From assembly GCF_004343585.1 (NCBI RefSeq), contig NZ_SLYW01000003.1, positions 62,001 through 126,000 of the forward strand: 64,000 bases of DNA, in the 5' to 3' direction. This stretch comes from Neorhizobium sp. JUb45. Its GTDB lineage: Bacteria > Pseudomonadota > Alphaproteobacteria > Rhizobiales > Rhizobiaceae. The notes beneath the pieces are model-generated. The model did no database searches. It had not been told where the DNA came from and was given only the letters and a program-made list of their open reading frames with translations. The position numbers were made by a program, and so were the translations under genes. Of this stretch, positions 27,270 through 37,206 are shown piece by piece (position 1 is the stretch's first letter; every line of letters begins with the position of its first letter).

Positions 27270-27396
27270 AGATCTGACTCGGACGGCGGCAAAACTAGAA
27301 GATGGATCAGAAATTGACCACCTATCATGACGCGAAACAGAATGATGTGAACAGATTGAGGTTCCCCCTTCAAAACCACGGCAACAGGTTTGACGT

Positions 27397-28809
27397 TCAC
27401 ATGTTGATGCGACGCTCGTATGCGAGTGCGAATTCAAGCGTCGCCCTGTCGGCGCGGGGTGGGCCAACGAACTGGACGCCTGTCGGAAGCCCGCCGGCGC
27501 CGAACCCGGCTGGCATGGCCGCAACAGGAAGCCCCGCCATTGTCGGACCGATGACAACCTCCATCCAGCGATGATAGGTGTCCATGCTGCGCCCGGCAAT
27601 CTCGGTCGGCCACGGCAAATCGACGTCGAACGGGAATACCTGCGTGGATGGCATGACGAGGAAATCGTAACGTTCGAACAGCGCAAGCATATATTTGTAC
27701 CAGCGCGTTCTGACGACGGAAGCGGCGTGAATATCCGCCGCAGTTTTACCCAGTGCCAGATCGAACTCGAACAGATATTGCGGATTGAGCAAAGCCCGCT
27801 TGTCCGGCTGATCATAAAATGCCCGCATGCCGTGGCTCACGTTGAAGCTGCGAAGCGTCAGCCACGCCTCCCACAGGGCCGGCAGGTCGAACTCCGGCGC
27901 GACGTCCTCGACCTCGCAGCCGATATCGGCAAGCACCGTCAGTGCGCTGCGCGCCGTATCGAGCACGCCATCCTCGAACGGCAGGTAGCCGCCGAAATCA
28001 CCGAACCAACCGATCCGCATGCCCTCGGTCGCCGCGGGACCGCGCAGAGCGAGATCCTCGTTGGCGAGGCTCAACGGGTCACGCCGATCGTAACCGGCCT
28101 GGGTGGACAGGAGCAATGCGGTGTCGCTCACGGTCTTGCCCATGGGGCCGGCGATCCCGAGCTGGCCAAGGAAAAGATCCGCAGCCTTATCGCTTGGCAC
28201 CCGGCCGAAACTCGGCCGAAAACCGACAACATTGTTGAAGGCGGCCGGATTGCGCAGCGACCCCATCATGTCGGAGCCATCGGCGACGGGCAGAAGCCGG
28301 GCGGCAAGGGCTGCCGCAGCACCGCCCGAGGATCCGCCTGCGGATTTGGTCAGGTCATGCGGGTTTCGTGTCGGGCCGTGAACGGGGTTTCTGGTATGCG
28401 AGCCGAGGCCGAATTCCGGTGTATTGGTCTTGCCGATAAAGATCGCCCCCGCACCACGAACCCGTTCCACATGGATGGTGTCCGCCGCGGAGACGTAGTC
28501 CGGGAATAGCGGCGAGCCGAAGGAACAGGGCATGCCCTTCACCTCTGCCAGATCCTTGATGGCCTGCGGAAAGCCATGCATCCAGCCTCGGCTATGCCCA
28601 TCCGCCAGTTCGATATCGGCAGCTTTCGATTCCGCCAGAAGCTCCGGCTCTGGACGCAGATATATGATGGCATTGATATCGGGATTGAGGCGGCCGATAC
28701 GGTCGAGATAGGCTTCCATCACCTCGACGCAGGATAGTTTGCGATCATGAATTGCGGTGGACAGATCCGCTGCGGAAAGATCCGTGATTTCATTGGTCAA
28801 AGATGGCAC
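27397..28809 (-). CDS. Amidase-signature family amidase
   Basis: A 470-residue amidase. The Ser-cisSer-Lys triad is visible: Lys85 (AIKDL), Ser160 or 161 (KSAGGSSGG) and Ser184 (GSDMMGSLRNPAA; the usual GGS is MGS here). Length is normal for the family. It starts with GTG. It is the last gene of a minus-strand operon with a peptide ABC transporter and two hydrolases, 107 bp after the M20 gene. It likely hydrolyses an amide released from the imported compound in the cytosol. GatA is excluded by the absence of gatB/gatC and by divergent sequence. Confidence 0.9.
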   Translation of the reverse strand: MPSLTNEITDLSAADLSTAIHDRKLSCVEVMEAYLDRIGRLNPDINAIIYLRPEPELLAESKAADIELADGHSRGWMHGFPQAIKDLAEVKGMPCSFGSPLFPDYVSAADTIHVERVRGAGAIFIGKTNTPEFGLGSHTRNPVHGPTRNPHDLTKSAGGSSGGAAAALAARLLPVADGSDMMGSLRNPAAFNNVVGFRPSFGRVPSDKAADLFLGQLGIAGPMGKTVSDTALLLSTQAGYDRRDPLSLANEDLALRGPAATEGMRIGWFGDFGGYLPFEDGVLDTARSALTVLADIGCEVEDVAPEFDLPALWEAWLTLRSFNVSHGMRAFYDQPDKRALLNPQYLFEFDLALGKTAADIHAASVVRTRWYKYMLALFERYDFLVMPSTQVFPFDVDLPWPTEIAGRSMDTYHRWMEVVIGPTMAGLPVAAMPAGFGAGGLPTGVQFVGPPRADRATLEFALAYERRINM

Positions 28810-28916
28810 TCCAGTTCCGCGTCGAGACGCGGCTACGCCTCAACGCTTCCACGCAGGGAAAATTGAACAATCGGGATGAACCGCGACGGCAGGCAACCGC
28901 AGCAACGTGGCTGCTG

Positions 28917-30077
28917 TTAGGCCGCCAGGCGACGCTCGACGATCCGGGCAAGCAGGCTTGCACCCACCGGAAGGATACCGTCATCGAGAACGAAGCCGGG
29001 ATTGTGCACCGGAACATTGCCCGCATGCCCGACCGTGCAGTAAGCGCCCGGCACCTTGAACAGCATGTCCGCGAAATCTTCGCTCCCCATTATCGGGCCG
29101 GTCTTGATGTAGACATTGTCGTCGCCGACAACATCGCGCGCGGCATCGGCAAAGCCGTCGACGAGCTCTTCGGTATTTACCAACACATCGAAGACGTTGC
29201 GGATATCGGTTTCGATCTCGACACCGAAGCTGGTGGCAATACCGGCTGCGATCTCCCGCATGCGATCCCTGATCTGCTCGTTCACCTCGCGGTCGAGATA
29301 GCGGACAGTCCCTGATATCGTCGCCTCTTCCGGTATGACATTGTATGCGGAGCCGGCATGGATCTGCGTGACCGAGAGCACCGCAGACTTGAGCGGCGAG
29401 ACATTTCGCGACACCACCGACTGCAGGGCCGAAACAAGCTGTGTGGCGACGATGATCGGATCCTTGGAAAACTCGGGGCGCGCGCCGTGGCTGCCCACTC
29501 CCTTGATGCGGAAATCGAAGAAGTCCGCACCCGCCATCGCTGTGCCCGGCTTGATACCGATACGATACGGTTCGTCATCCGGTGCGTTGTGAAGACCATA
29601 GATTTCATCGCAGGGGAAGCGGTCGAAAAGACCGTCGGCGATCATCGCCCGTGCGCCGCCACACCCTTCCTCGCCCGGCTGGAAAATGAAAACGGCCGTG
29701 CCGGCGAAGTCGCGCGTTTCGGCAAGATAGCGCGCAGCCCCCAGCAACATGGTCGTATGGCCATCATGGCCGCAGCCGTGGAAGCGGTTCGGAGTGCGCG
29801 AGGCATAACCGAGATTGGTGCGCTCCTCCATCGGCAGGGCGTCCATATCCGCACGCAGGCCGATGGTCCGGCCCTCTCCCCTTGCACCCTTGAGAACGCC
29901 GACAACGCCCGTCTTGCCGATACCGCGATGGACTTCGATCCCCCACTCACCAAGCTTTTCGGCAACGATGCCGGAGGTACGGACTTCTTCAAATCCGATT
30001 TCAGGATACTGATGAAAGTCGCGACGGGTTGCCGTCAGCTCGTCTTTCCAGCCGGCAATCTTGTCCATGATAGGCAT
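28917..30077 (-). CDS. M20-family amidohydrolase (hippurate-hydrolase-like)
   Basis: 386 residues. The dinuclear-metal segments are RRDFHQYPEIGFEE, LRADMDALPMEE, GCGHDGHTTMLLGAA, FQPGEEGCGGARAM and GPIMGSEDFADM, all as in M20D enzymes that remove N-acyl groups or cleave aminoacyl amides. The dimerisation domain (FFDFRIKGVGSHGARPEFSKDPI) is intact. AGGA lies 7 nt before the ATG. It sits 35 bp after the M81 gene, and its operon partners suggest it acts on imported N-acylated amino acids or peptides. Confidence 0.92.
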   Translation of the reverse strand: MPIMDKIAGWKDELTATRRDFHQYPEIGFEEVRTSGIVAEKLGEWGIEVHRGIGKTGVVGVLKGARGEGRTIGLRADMDALPMEERTNLGYASRTPNRFHGCGHDGHTTMLLGAARYLAETRDFAGTAVFIFQPGEEGCGGARAMIADGLFDRFPCDEIYGLHNAPDDEPYRIGIKPGTAMAGADFFDFRIKGVGSHGARPEFSKDPIIVATQLVSALQSVVSRNVSPLKSAVLSVTQIHAGSAYNVIPEEATISGTVRYLDREVNEQIRDRMREIAAGIATSFGVEIETDIRNVFDVLVNTEELVDGFADAARDVVGDDNVYIKTGPIMGSEDFADMLFKVPGAYCTVGHAGNVPVHNPGFVLDDGILPVGASLLARIVERRLAA

Positions 30078-30112
30078 TTTAAGATCCTCGATTTTTCATA
30101 AAGCGAAATGTT

Positions 30113-31615
30113 TCAGGCAAATGTGCTGCCAAGTGGTGCAAGGCGAATGCCAGGGCGCAACTTCGTCCAGGGCAGCGACGCAGGGCTGACGGCCATCGGT
30201 CCGGGTGCCGCGCAGACAATAATGGTCTCGGCGATCGGTTCGAAATCTGCGCGGAAGTGAACGGAACTCTTGTTGACGAGAATGGCTTCCTTCTCCGGTT
30301 CAATACCGAGATAACGGAAAAGCCCCCGATCGGCCATTTGCACCTTTTGCGAGGCCACCGCGACACGCACGCCGCCGATGCGCAGGCAGGCCGAAGGCCC
30401 CAGATGCATGGGCGCATTGCCGTAAAACGGGCCTGAGACGCGGGTATTGCCATCGGAAATGGCCTCGACCACGAAATCCGCCTCGTAAGGTTCATCCCCG
30501 GCAATGCCGGACTGTCCGCCCAAGGCCAGGCGAATGGTTGCGCCAACACCGGCCGCCTGTGCGGCAAGGGCTGCGGCGGGATCGTAAAACAGGCCGAGCG
30601 ACGCGTTTTGGGCATCGTTGTCGATCAGCGCCCGCAGCATGCCTGTCGTGTTGGAATCGCCGCCGGCGCCCGGATTGTCCTGCGTGTCGGAAATCACTAC
30701 GGGCTTCTTTGCCATAGCCGCGATCCGCATCGCCTCCCTCACGCCCTCGTCCGGGGTAAAGACCTTTCCGGCGAATGCGGGTTCATTGAGATCGACCAGA
30801 GCCTTGATCTCGTCGGCTGCCGCATCTGCTGCCGATTGTGTTTTGCCATAGGCGAGAACGGACGCGCCACAGGCCGCGATATCCGCGGCGGGAAAGCCGA
30901 AGAAGAACGAAGTCGACGCCATGTCCCCAAGCTTTTCCAGTGCTTCCACCAGCGAATAAACCGATTTTGCCGGCTCCATCGTGGTGCATTGCCAGGAGAT
31001 GGGAATGAGGTAATCGATCTGACGGTAGGCTTTTGCAAAGCGCTCGCCGCTCATCAGCCTGTCGAGCAATTCTGCAGCCCGTCTGCCGGTATCTGCCATA
31101 TCGACATGGGGATAGGTGCGGTAGCCGACCAGCATGTCGGCATCCTTCATCGACTGTTCGGTGATGTTTCCGTGCAGGTCGAGACAAACGGAAATGGGAA
31201 TGTCGTAACCGATCGCCTGCCGGATACGCGCCAGAAGTTCGCCCTCCCCGTCATCCACATGTTCGGCGACCATGGCCCCGTGCAGATCGAGAAAGATGCC
31301 GTCGAGCGGCAGGCTGGCCACGATGCTATCGACGATTTCGCTGGAGATACGTTCGAAGGCATCCTGCGTGACATGGGCTGAGGGGACTGCGCTGGCACGC
31401 AGGATCGGCACGATCTCCCAGCCAGCCATGCGCGCATGGTTCAGCGCACCTTCCGTGCCCGTATTCGCTCCCTCGACAGCGGCGATAATCTCCTGCCCTC
31501 GGGACATTGGCCGATGACCGGAGCCTCCGACAAAGGTCGCATAGTCGGCCTTGGTCGGTGCGAACGTATTTGTCTCATGGATGAAACCGGCGAAAGCAAC
31601 GCGTGGCGATGTCAT
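30113..31615 (-). CDS. M81-family metallopeptidase (MlrC-like)
   Basis: About 500 residues, matching the M81/MlrC family (microcystinase C type). Motifs are FAGFIHETNTFAPT at the start, LDGIFLDLHGAMVAEHVDDGEGELL, CLDLHGNITEQ, YRTYPHVDMADTG and VVISDTQDNPGAGGDSNTTG; the His/Asp residues of these segments are the likely zinc ligands. I chose the ATG at 31615, after GGGGGAA; an upstream start would overlap the ATPase stop. MlrC finishes microcystin breakdown in sphingomonads, but relatives are common next to peptide ABC transporters with other, unknown substrates, as here. Confidence 0.9.
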   Translation of the reverse strand: MTSPRVAFAGFIHETNTFAPTKADYATFVGGSGHRPMSRGQEIIAAVEGANTGTEGALNHARMAGWEIVPILRASAVPSAHVTQDAFERISSEIVDSIVASLPLDGIFLDLHGAMVAEHVDDGEGELLARIRQAIGYDIPISVCLDLHGNITEQSMKDADMLVGYRTYPHVDMADTGRRAAELLDRLMSGERFAKAYRQIDYLIPISWQCTTMEPAKSVYSLVEALEKLGDMASTSFFFGFPAADIAACGASVLAYGKTQSAADAAADEIKALVDLNEPAFAGKVFTPDEGVREAMRIAAMAKKPVVISDTQDNPGAGGDSNTTGMLRALIDNDAQNASLGLFYDPAAALAAQAAGVGATIRLALGGQSGIAGDEPYEADFVVEAISDGNTRVSGPFYGNAPMHLGPSACLRIGGVRVAVASQKVQMADRGLFRYLGIEPEKEAILVNKSSVHFRADFEPIAETIIVCAAPGPMAVSPASLPWTKLRPGIRLAPLGSTFA

Positions 31616-31634
31616 GTAGGCAATTCCCCCGATA

Positions 31635-33305
31635 TCATGCGGCTGTCGGCTCAAGCGGCCGGAAATTGGCGAAATCCCAATGTCGGCCCGGAGCGGCGTC
31701 GATAAGCTGGCGTGTGTAGGCGTGCGAAGGATTGCTCAGCACTTCATGGCCCGTTGCATATTCGACGATCCGCCCCTTTTGCATGACGATGACATCGTCG
31801 CATATCTGCGCCGCGACGCGCAGGTCATGTGTGATGAACAGAATTGCGATCCCGAATTTTTCCTGCATATCGGACAGAAGATCGAGGACCTGGGCCTGAA
31901 CGGAAACGTCCAGTGCCGAGACAGCCTCATCGGCAACCAGCACTTTCGGGTTCATGGCCACCGCCCGCGCAATCGCGATACGCTGCCTTTGCCCGCCGGA
32001 AAACTGATGCGGATAGCGATTGACGGCATCATCCGGCAGACCAACGATCTGTAGCAATTCCCTTGCCCGCCTGAATGCTTCGGCCTTCGACACACCATAG
32101 TTCATCGGCCCCTCGGCAATGCTGTCGCCAACGGTGATGCGTGGATTGAGGGATCGGTAGGGGTCCTGAAAGACCATCTGGATATGCTGGCGGTGGGGCT
32201 GGATCGCCCGTCGGGAAAAGTCGGCGATCTCTTGGCCCCCCACACGAATTGAACCGGAGGTCGGGTCGATGAGCCGCATGACGCAGCGCGCCACGGTCGA
32301 CTTGCCGGAACCGGACTCCCCGACAATGCCAAGGGTACGGCCTTTTTTCAGGGTGAATGACACGTCCGTTGCGGCTCTGGTGCCGGCCTCGAATTTGCCG
32401 AACCATCCCTTCTTGCCATAGACCTTTTCCAGTTCCGAGGCGGAAAGAACCACCTCGGTCGATCCCTGTTGCCGGGGCGCTCTCGGGACAAGGCTCGGCA
32501 CAGACGACAGAAGCTTGCGCGTATAGTCTTTTTGGGGATTGGTCAGGATCGCCTCGATAGGGCCGCTTTCCACGACATCTCCGCGGTTCATGACATAAAC
32601 CGTGTCGGCGATCTCCGCCACGACGCCCATGTCATGGGTGATGAACAGGACGGCAGTGCCCTGTTTCTCCTGAAGTTCGTCGATCAGCTTGAGGATCTGC
32701 TTCTGGGTGGTGACATCGAGCGCGGTTGTCGGTTCGTCGGCGATCAACAGTTTCGGCTTCAAGATCAGCGCCATGGCAATCATGATGCGCTGCCGTTGGC
32801 CACCCGACAGCTGATGTGGATAAGAACCGAAAATGCGGTCGACATCCGGCAGATGCACTTCGCGCATCATCTCCAGCACAGCCTGTTTCTGCTCTGTCGC
32901 CGAAAGCCGGGTGTGCTCCTGCAGGACTTCGCATATCTGCTGGCCGACGGTTAGCACCGGGTTGAGGGCGGTCATCGGCTCCTGAAAAATCATCGCGATG
33001 CTTTTCGATCGAAGCGCACGCATGCGGCTGGCATCCGCCTTCAGCAGATCCTCGCCTTCGAACAGGATTTCACCAGCTCTCGGATCAAGCGATTGTCGCG
33101 GCAGCAATCCCATTGTTGCCAGCGACGTCACCGATTTGCCGGAACCGGATTCGCCGACAAGGCAGACCGTTTCTCCGGCACGGATGGTGATGGCAATGCC
33201 GTTCAGGACCGGAGCCGTGTCTTCGTCACCGGTGAGGCCGACGACAAGATTTTTGACCTCGAGAACGGCTGCCGCATGGCTCGCATCGAATGAATGATTG
33301 GTCAT
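31635..33305 (-). CDS. ABC transporter ATPase, fused DppD-DppF type
   Basis: A 556-residue protein with two complete ATPase halves. Both have Walker A GESGSGKS (first at ~51-58, second at ~335), signatures LSGGQRQR and FSGGQRQR, and Walker B DEPTTALD / DEAVSALD. The linker after ~270 carries the oligopeptide-type [10 protein letters not shown]. It powers the permeases encoded just upstream. Its ATG overlaps the permease stop by 4 bp. Confidence 0.93.
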   Translation of the reverse strand: MTNHSFDASHAAAVLEVKNLVVGLTGDEDTAPVLNGIAITIRAGETVCLVGESGSGKSVTSLATMGLLPRQSLDPRAGEILFEGEDLLKADASRMRALRSKSIAMIFQEPMTALNPVLTVGQQICEVLQEHTRLSATEQKQAVLEMMREVHLPDVDRIFGSYPHQLSGGQRQRIMIAMALILKPKLLIADEPTTALDVTTQKQILKLIDELQEKQGTAVLFITHDMGVVAEIADTVYVMNRGDVVESGPIEAILTNPQKDYTRKLLSSVPSLVPRAPRQQGSTEVVLSASELEKVYGKKGWFGKFEAGTRAATDVSFTLKKGRTLGIVGESGSGKSTVARCVMRLIDPTSGSIRVGGQEIADFSRRAIQPHRQHIQMVFQDPYRSLNPRITVGDSIAEGPMNYGVSKAEAFRRARELLQIVGLPDDAVNRYPHQFSGGQRQRIAIARAVAMNPKVLVADEAVSALDVSVQAQVLDLLSDMQEKFGIAILFITHDLRVAAQICDDVIVMQKGRIVEYATGHEVLSNPSHAYTRQLIDAAPGRHWDFANFRPLEPTAA

Positions 33306-34189
33306 TTCGCGGCCTCTCTCTTTTTCATCCGGGGATCGAGAAGATCACGCGCGGTATCGCCCAGAAGATTGATGGACAGGATGCAAAGCGAAAGCGCCAG
33401 ACCCGGCCAGAAGATCATCTGCGGGGCAATCTGGAAATAGGCGCGACCCTCCGCCATGATGTTTCCCCAGGTCGGCGTTTCGGTGGAGACACCGGCGCCG
33501 AGGAAGGACAGGATCGCCTCCGTGAGGATGGCCGAGGCGCAGACATAGGTTCCCTGCACGATCAACGGCGCGAGCGTGTTTGGCATCAGATGCCGCCACA
33601 GGATTTTAGGCAGACTGGATCCGGCAGCGATCGCCGCCTCGACATAGGGTTCTTCACGCGCCGTCAGCACCACCGACCGGACGAGGCGAACCACGCGCGG
33701 AACCTCCGGCACGGTGATCGCGAACATCACCGTCCAGATACTGGCACCGGTCAACGAGACGACCGCGATGGCCAGCAGCAGACTGGGGATCGCCATCAAC
33801 GCATCCATGATACGCATCACGATCGCGTCGAGAACACGGAAAAAACCGGAAACGAGGCCGATTGCCAATCCGATGCCGACGGAAATAACGGTGGAGCCGA
33901 CGCCGATGAACAGCGAAATCCGCGCACCATAGAGAACCCGCGAGTAGAGGTCGCGACCGTAAGCGTCCGTACCAAGCAGATAGGCATCACTCGAGGGTTT
34001 CAGCCGTGACGATGGCGTCATGGCCAGCGGATCATGCGAACTCAGCCATGGCGCAAGAAGTGCAACGATGACGGCAATAACCAGAATGGCAAGCGCCAGG
34101 CCGGGGACAAGAAAAGATCTGCGGTGCCGACCTTTCGACCGGAACATGGGCAGACGCATCGCGGCGCCAAAGAATGTAGACTGAGCCAT
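33302..34189 (-). CDS. ABC transporter permease, DppC type
   Basis: A 295-residue inner-membrane permease with the DppC hallmark YLLGTDAYGRDLYSRVLYGARISL (after a first TM at ~28-50). Its EAA loop is EPYVEAAIAAGSSLPKILWRHLMPN, and the ending LLGDTARDLLDPRM is typical. It overlaps both neighbours: TGATG with the upstream permease and ATGA with the ATPase. Confidence 0.92.
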   Translation of the reverse strand: MAQSTFFGAAMRLPMFRSKGRHRRSFLVPGLALAILVIAVIVALLAPWLSSHDPLAMTPSSRLKPSSDAYLLGTDAYGRDLYSRVLYGARISLFIGVGSTVISVGIGLAIGLVSGFFRVLDAIVMRIMDALMAIPSLLLAIAVVSLTGASIWTVMFAITVPEVPRVVRLVRSVVLTAREEPYVEAAIAAGSSLPKILWRHLMPNTLAPLIVQGTYVCASAILTEAILSFLGAGVSTETPTWGNIMAEGRAYFQIAPQMIFWPGLALSLCILSINLLGDTARDLLDPRMKKREAAK

Positions 34190-35130
34190 CAGTACCGGAT
34201 CCTTGGGTCGAAGAATGAATAGGAAAGGTCGATAAGCAGGTTGACCAGCACATAGATGCCGCTGGTCAGCAGGATCATGCCCTGAATGACGGGGTAATCA
34301 CGCGCCAGGATCGCATCGACGGTCAGTCGGCCGATGCCGGGAATGTTGAATATGCTTTCGGTGACGACGACGCCGGTGATCAGAAGCGCGAAACCGGTGC
34401 CGATAATCGTCAGGACGGGAACGGCGGCGTTGCGCAGTGCGTGGCGAAACAGAACGGTTTTTTCCCGCAGCCCCTTCGCCCGCGCTGTCCGCACGTAATC
34501 TTCTCCCAGCACTTCAAGAACGGCGGCTCGGGTCATTCTCGCGATGAGCGCGATGTAGATCGACGCGAGTGTCACGGCAGGAAGAACCGCGCGTTCCAGA
34601 AACGGCCCGATCCCTCGCGTGATGCTGCGAAATCCCTGCACCGGAAACCATTTGAGGTCGATCGCGAAAATCTGGATGAGAATGTAACCGACGACGAAGA
34701 CGGGCACCGAAAAACCGACGACCGAGATCGTCATGACGGTGTAATCGACCCATGTGCCGTGCCGCCACGCGGCGATGACACCGAGCGGAACCGCGATGGC
34801 CACCGACAGAACGATGGTCAGTAGCGCAAGGCTGATCGTCGGCTCTATATGCTGACCGATCATCTTGGCGACCGGTGTATTGGATATCAGCGAGGTCCCG
34901 AGATCACCCTGAACAAGCAGCCAGAACCACGAGAAGAACTGGACAATGATCGGCTTGTCGAGGCCGAGCGATGCGCGGATGCGCTCCAATTGATCCGGGG
35001 TGGCCATGTCCCCGGCGATGATGGCGGCGGGATCGCCGGGTGTCAGGCGCAGCAGGAGAAACACGAAAACGGCAACAGTGACGAGTACGGGCACAGCCGC
35101 CAGTATCCGCCGGAAAGTATAGGCCAGCAT
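34189..35130 (-). CDS. ABC transporter permease, DppB type
   Basis: About 313 residues. It begins MLAYTFRRILAAVPVLVTVAVFVFLLLRLTPGDPA; the LTPGDPA motif and DKPIIVQFFSWFWLLVQGDLGTSL are DppB signatures. The EAA loop is YVRTARAKGLREKTVLFRHALRNA. I chose the ATG at 35130, with GAGG 7 nt before it; the ATG two codons upstream abuts that site. Confidence 0.92.
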   Translation of the reverse strand: MLAYTFRRILAAVPVLVTVAVFVFLLLRLTPGDPAAIIAGDMATPDQLERIRASLGLDKPIIVQFFSWFWLLVQGDLGTSLISNTPVAKMIGQHIEPTISLALLTIVLSVAIAVPLGVIAAWRHGTWVDYTVMTISVVGFSVPVFVVGYILIQIFAIDLKWFPVQGFRSITRGIGPFLERAVLPAVTLASIYIALIARMTRAAVLEVLGEDYVRTARAKGLREKTVLFRHALRNAAVPVLTIIGTGFALLITGVVVTESIFNIPGIGRLTVDAILARDYPVIQGMILLTSGIYVLVNLLIDLSYSFFDPRIRY

Positions 35131-35205
35131 GAGCATCCTCACGTCGGTTTGCGTCAGGGATTGGGTCGGCCGCACCGGGCTTGGTGCCGCCGACCCGTCT
35201 GTGCG

Positions 35206-36816
35206 TTATTCCTCGGTTTTCTCGATATTCCAGAAGACCGGCACGGGTGCATCAAGGAGACCGGTCACCACGTTGCGCCAAACCGATGGCACGTTGTACT
35301 GACCAAGAGGAATGTAGCTCACCTCGTCCAGGGCGTGCGCCTGCAGCTCACCGGCGGCGGCCTTCTGCTCATCCGGTGTCTTGGCTGCCAGATATTTGGC
35401 GCGCAGCTCTTCCAGTTTCGGGTCGGTCGGCCAGCCGAAGAAGCCATTCTTGCCGCGCCCGTTGAGCATCGGATTGTTGAGCGGCGTCATGATCTCCGGC
35501 ACGATCCAGTTGGTGAAGAACATGTTCCAGCCGCCCTCGGCCACAGGCTTCTGCGAGGCACGGCGGGTCACCACGGTCTGCCAATCCATCGGCTGAAGCT
35601 CGACATTGAAGCCTGCGGCGCGCAAGGCATTGGCGGCGACCACCGGCTGCGCCTTTGTCGTCGTCACGTCGGTCGGCTGAAGAATGACGACCGGCGTGCC
35701 ATCGTAACCGGCCTCCTTCAACAAGGCTTTGGCGCCTTCCACATCCCCCGAACCGGTCAGCGTCTCGGAACCTGCTGTGGATTCGAATGGCGTGCCACAA
35801 CCGAAAAGCGAGCCGCAGATCGTGTAATAAGCCGGATTGCCAATAAAGGCGTCGAGAACGTCCTTCTGGTTCATCGCCTTCAGCGCCGCCTGGCGGATCT
35901 TCTTGTTGTCGAAGGGCGGATAGAGGAAATTCATGCGGCCCATGGTCTGTCCACCAAGCGGGCTCAGTTTTCTGACGGTCAGTTCGTCATTGCCTTCCAC
36001 CAGCGGCAGGAGATCGATCGGCGGCGCTTCCAGATAGTCGATTTCGCCCGACTGGATGGCATTCATCGCCGTTTGCGGATCCGGCATGGCGGTCCATTCG
36101 ACACGATCGACCTTGACGACCTTACCGCCAGCCAGCCAGCTCGGCGCCTCCGAACGGGGAACGTAGTCGGCAAATTTCTCGTAAACGGATTTGACGCCCG
36201 GCTGATATTCTTCCGTTACGAACTTGAAGGGGCCGGAGCCGATGAATTCAGTGATGGCGGTATCGGCCGGGGTCGCAGCAATGCGCTTTGGCATCATGAA
36301 AGGCACGACCGAGGATGGTTTTGCCAGCGTCTCCGGCAAATAGGCGAAGGTTTCCTTCAGCTTGAAGGTAAACTCTTTTTCGCCGTTTGCCGTCAGGCTT
36401 TCGAGCTTGTCGAAAAGCACCTGTCCGGACGTGTCGCGTTTGCCCCAACGCTGAACCGAAGCGATGCAATCCTCGGCGGTGACGGGGGTGCCGTCATGCC
36501 ATTTCAATCCGTCGCGAAGGGTAAATGTGTAGGTCAAGCCATCGTCGGAAACGGTGTAGCTTGCCATCTGCGGCTGCACCTTGAAGTCCGCATCAAATGC
36601 CAGAAGCGTGTCATAGATCATGTAGCCGTGATTGCGCACGATATGCGCCGTCGTGATGATCGGATCGAGAATTCGAAGGCCCGAATGCGGCACCACAACC
36701 AGTGTTTCGGCAGAAACAGCGGAAGCGAAGCCGCAGACACCTGTCGAAAACGTAAGAAAGGCGGCGGCCAGCACACCTTTAAGCAGAGAGGGTTTCGTGG
36801 TCTTGGTCGTCTGCAT
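35206..36816 (-). CDS. ABC transporter family-5 substrate-binding protein
   Basis: About 536 residues with a signal peptide ending ASAVSAETL. Family-5 segments are VPHSGLRILDPIITTAHIVRNHGYMIYDTLLAFDADF, YTFTLRDGLKWHDGTPVTAEDCIASVQRW, IGSGPFKFV and NKKIRQAALKAMNQKDVLDAF. The ATG at 36816 follows AGGGA. It is the first gene of the seven-gene operon SBP, permeases, ATPase, M81, M20, amidase. With three amide/peptide hydrolases downstream, the ligand is likely a peptide or N-acyl amino acid. Confidence 0.92.
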   Translation of the reverse strand: MQTTKTTKPSLLKGVLAAAFLTFSTGVCGFASAVSAETLVVVPHSGLRILDPIITTAHIVRNHGYMIYDTLLAFDADFKVQPQMASYTVSDDGLTYTFTLRDGLKWHDGTPVTAEDCIASVQRWGKRDTSGQVLFDKLESLTANGEKEFTFKLKETFAYLPETLAKPSSVVPFMMPKRIAATPADTAITEFIGSGPFKFVTEEYQPGVKSVYEKFADYVPRSEAPSWLAGGKVVKVDRVEWTAMPDPQTAMNAIQSGEIDYLEAPPIDLLPLVEGNDELTVRKLSPLGGQTMGRMNFLYPPFDNKKIRQAALKAMNQKDVLDAFIGNPAYYTICGSLFGCGTPFESTAGSETLTGSGDVEGAKALLKEAGYDGTPVVILQPTDVTTTKAQPVVAANALRAAGFNVELQPMDWQTVVTRRASQKPVAEGGWNMFFTNWIVPEIMTPLNNPMLNGRGKNGFFGWPTDPKLEELRAKYLAAKTPDEQKAAAGELQAHALDEVSYIPLGQYNVPSVWRNVVTGLLDAPVPVFWNIEKTEE

Positions 36817-36868
36817 TTCAGCTGTTCCCTTATTTTTGATTGAACTTGAAATGGGCATGCAGGATCAC

Positions 36869-36892
36869 CGCCCGCATCGACGCTTGCGGGCG
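36869..36892 (-). other. Hairpin in the leader of the peptidase ABC operon
   Basis: CGCCCGCA and TGCGGGCG form a perfect 8-bp stem with an 8-nt loop ~50 nt upstream of the binding-protein start. There is no T-tract after it in the direction of transcription, so a leader structure rather than a terminator. Confidence 0.4.
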
Positions 36893-37011
36893 TAATTCGT
36901 TAAATGAACAGATGGATTTTCGCCCAAAGACCGGACATCGAGCGGCATTGACGGAAGCCCGAAAGCCCCGACCCGGATGAACGTCGATGTGTGCGATCAA
37001 GTCAGCGCGCC

Positions 37012-37036
37012 CAGGAATCGACAACTGGATTCCAGG
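37012..37036. promoter_or_regulatory. Inverted repeat, candidate IclR-type operator
   Basis: CCAGGAATC and GATTCCAGG are inverted arms (one mismatch) around 7-8 nt, and the right arm includes the palindrome TGGATTCCA, close to the TGGAAA/TTTCCA pattern known for IclR sites. It lies in the 390-bp gap between the divergent ABC operon and the tandem-IclR gene. Confidence 0.4.
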
Positions 37037-37112
37037 CGCACTCGCCCCAGCACCGTCTACCGACGGCGATTACCAAAATAGTGCTTCACGGCGTCCCCTT
37101 ATGATTATTACC

Positions 37113-37125
37113 GCAATGCGATTGC
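37113..37125. promoter_or_regulatory. Inverted repeat near the tandem-IclR promoter
   Basis: GCAAT-GCG-ATTGC, with the word ATGCGATT repeated at 37136-37143 next to TATAAA. This AT-rich stretch is the likely promoter region of the regulator gene and a candidate self-regulatory site. Confidence 0.35.
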
Positions 37126-37206
37126 TATTCTTGATATGCGATTATAAAGACCGCGAAATGCTTGTCAAAATTTTTCGTCGCAACGCAGCATTTTTTTGAG
37201 GAACGG

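Noticed and set aside
27270-27815. Upstream in-frame extension of the DUF930 gene
   Set aside because: It would overlap the amidase gene and bury the signal peptide; sequence is low-complexity.
34849-36843. 664-codon plus-strand open frame over the minus-strand binding-protein gene
   Set aside because: Crosses a permease-SBP boundary, has no recognisable domain, and the minus-strand genes are unambiguous.
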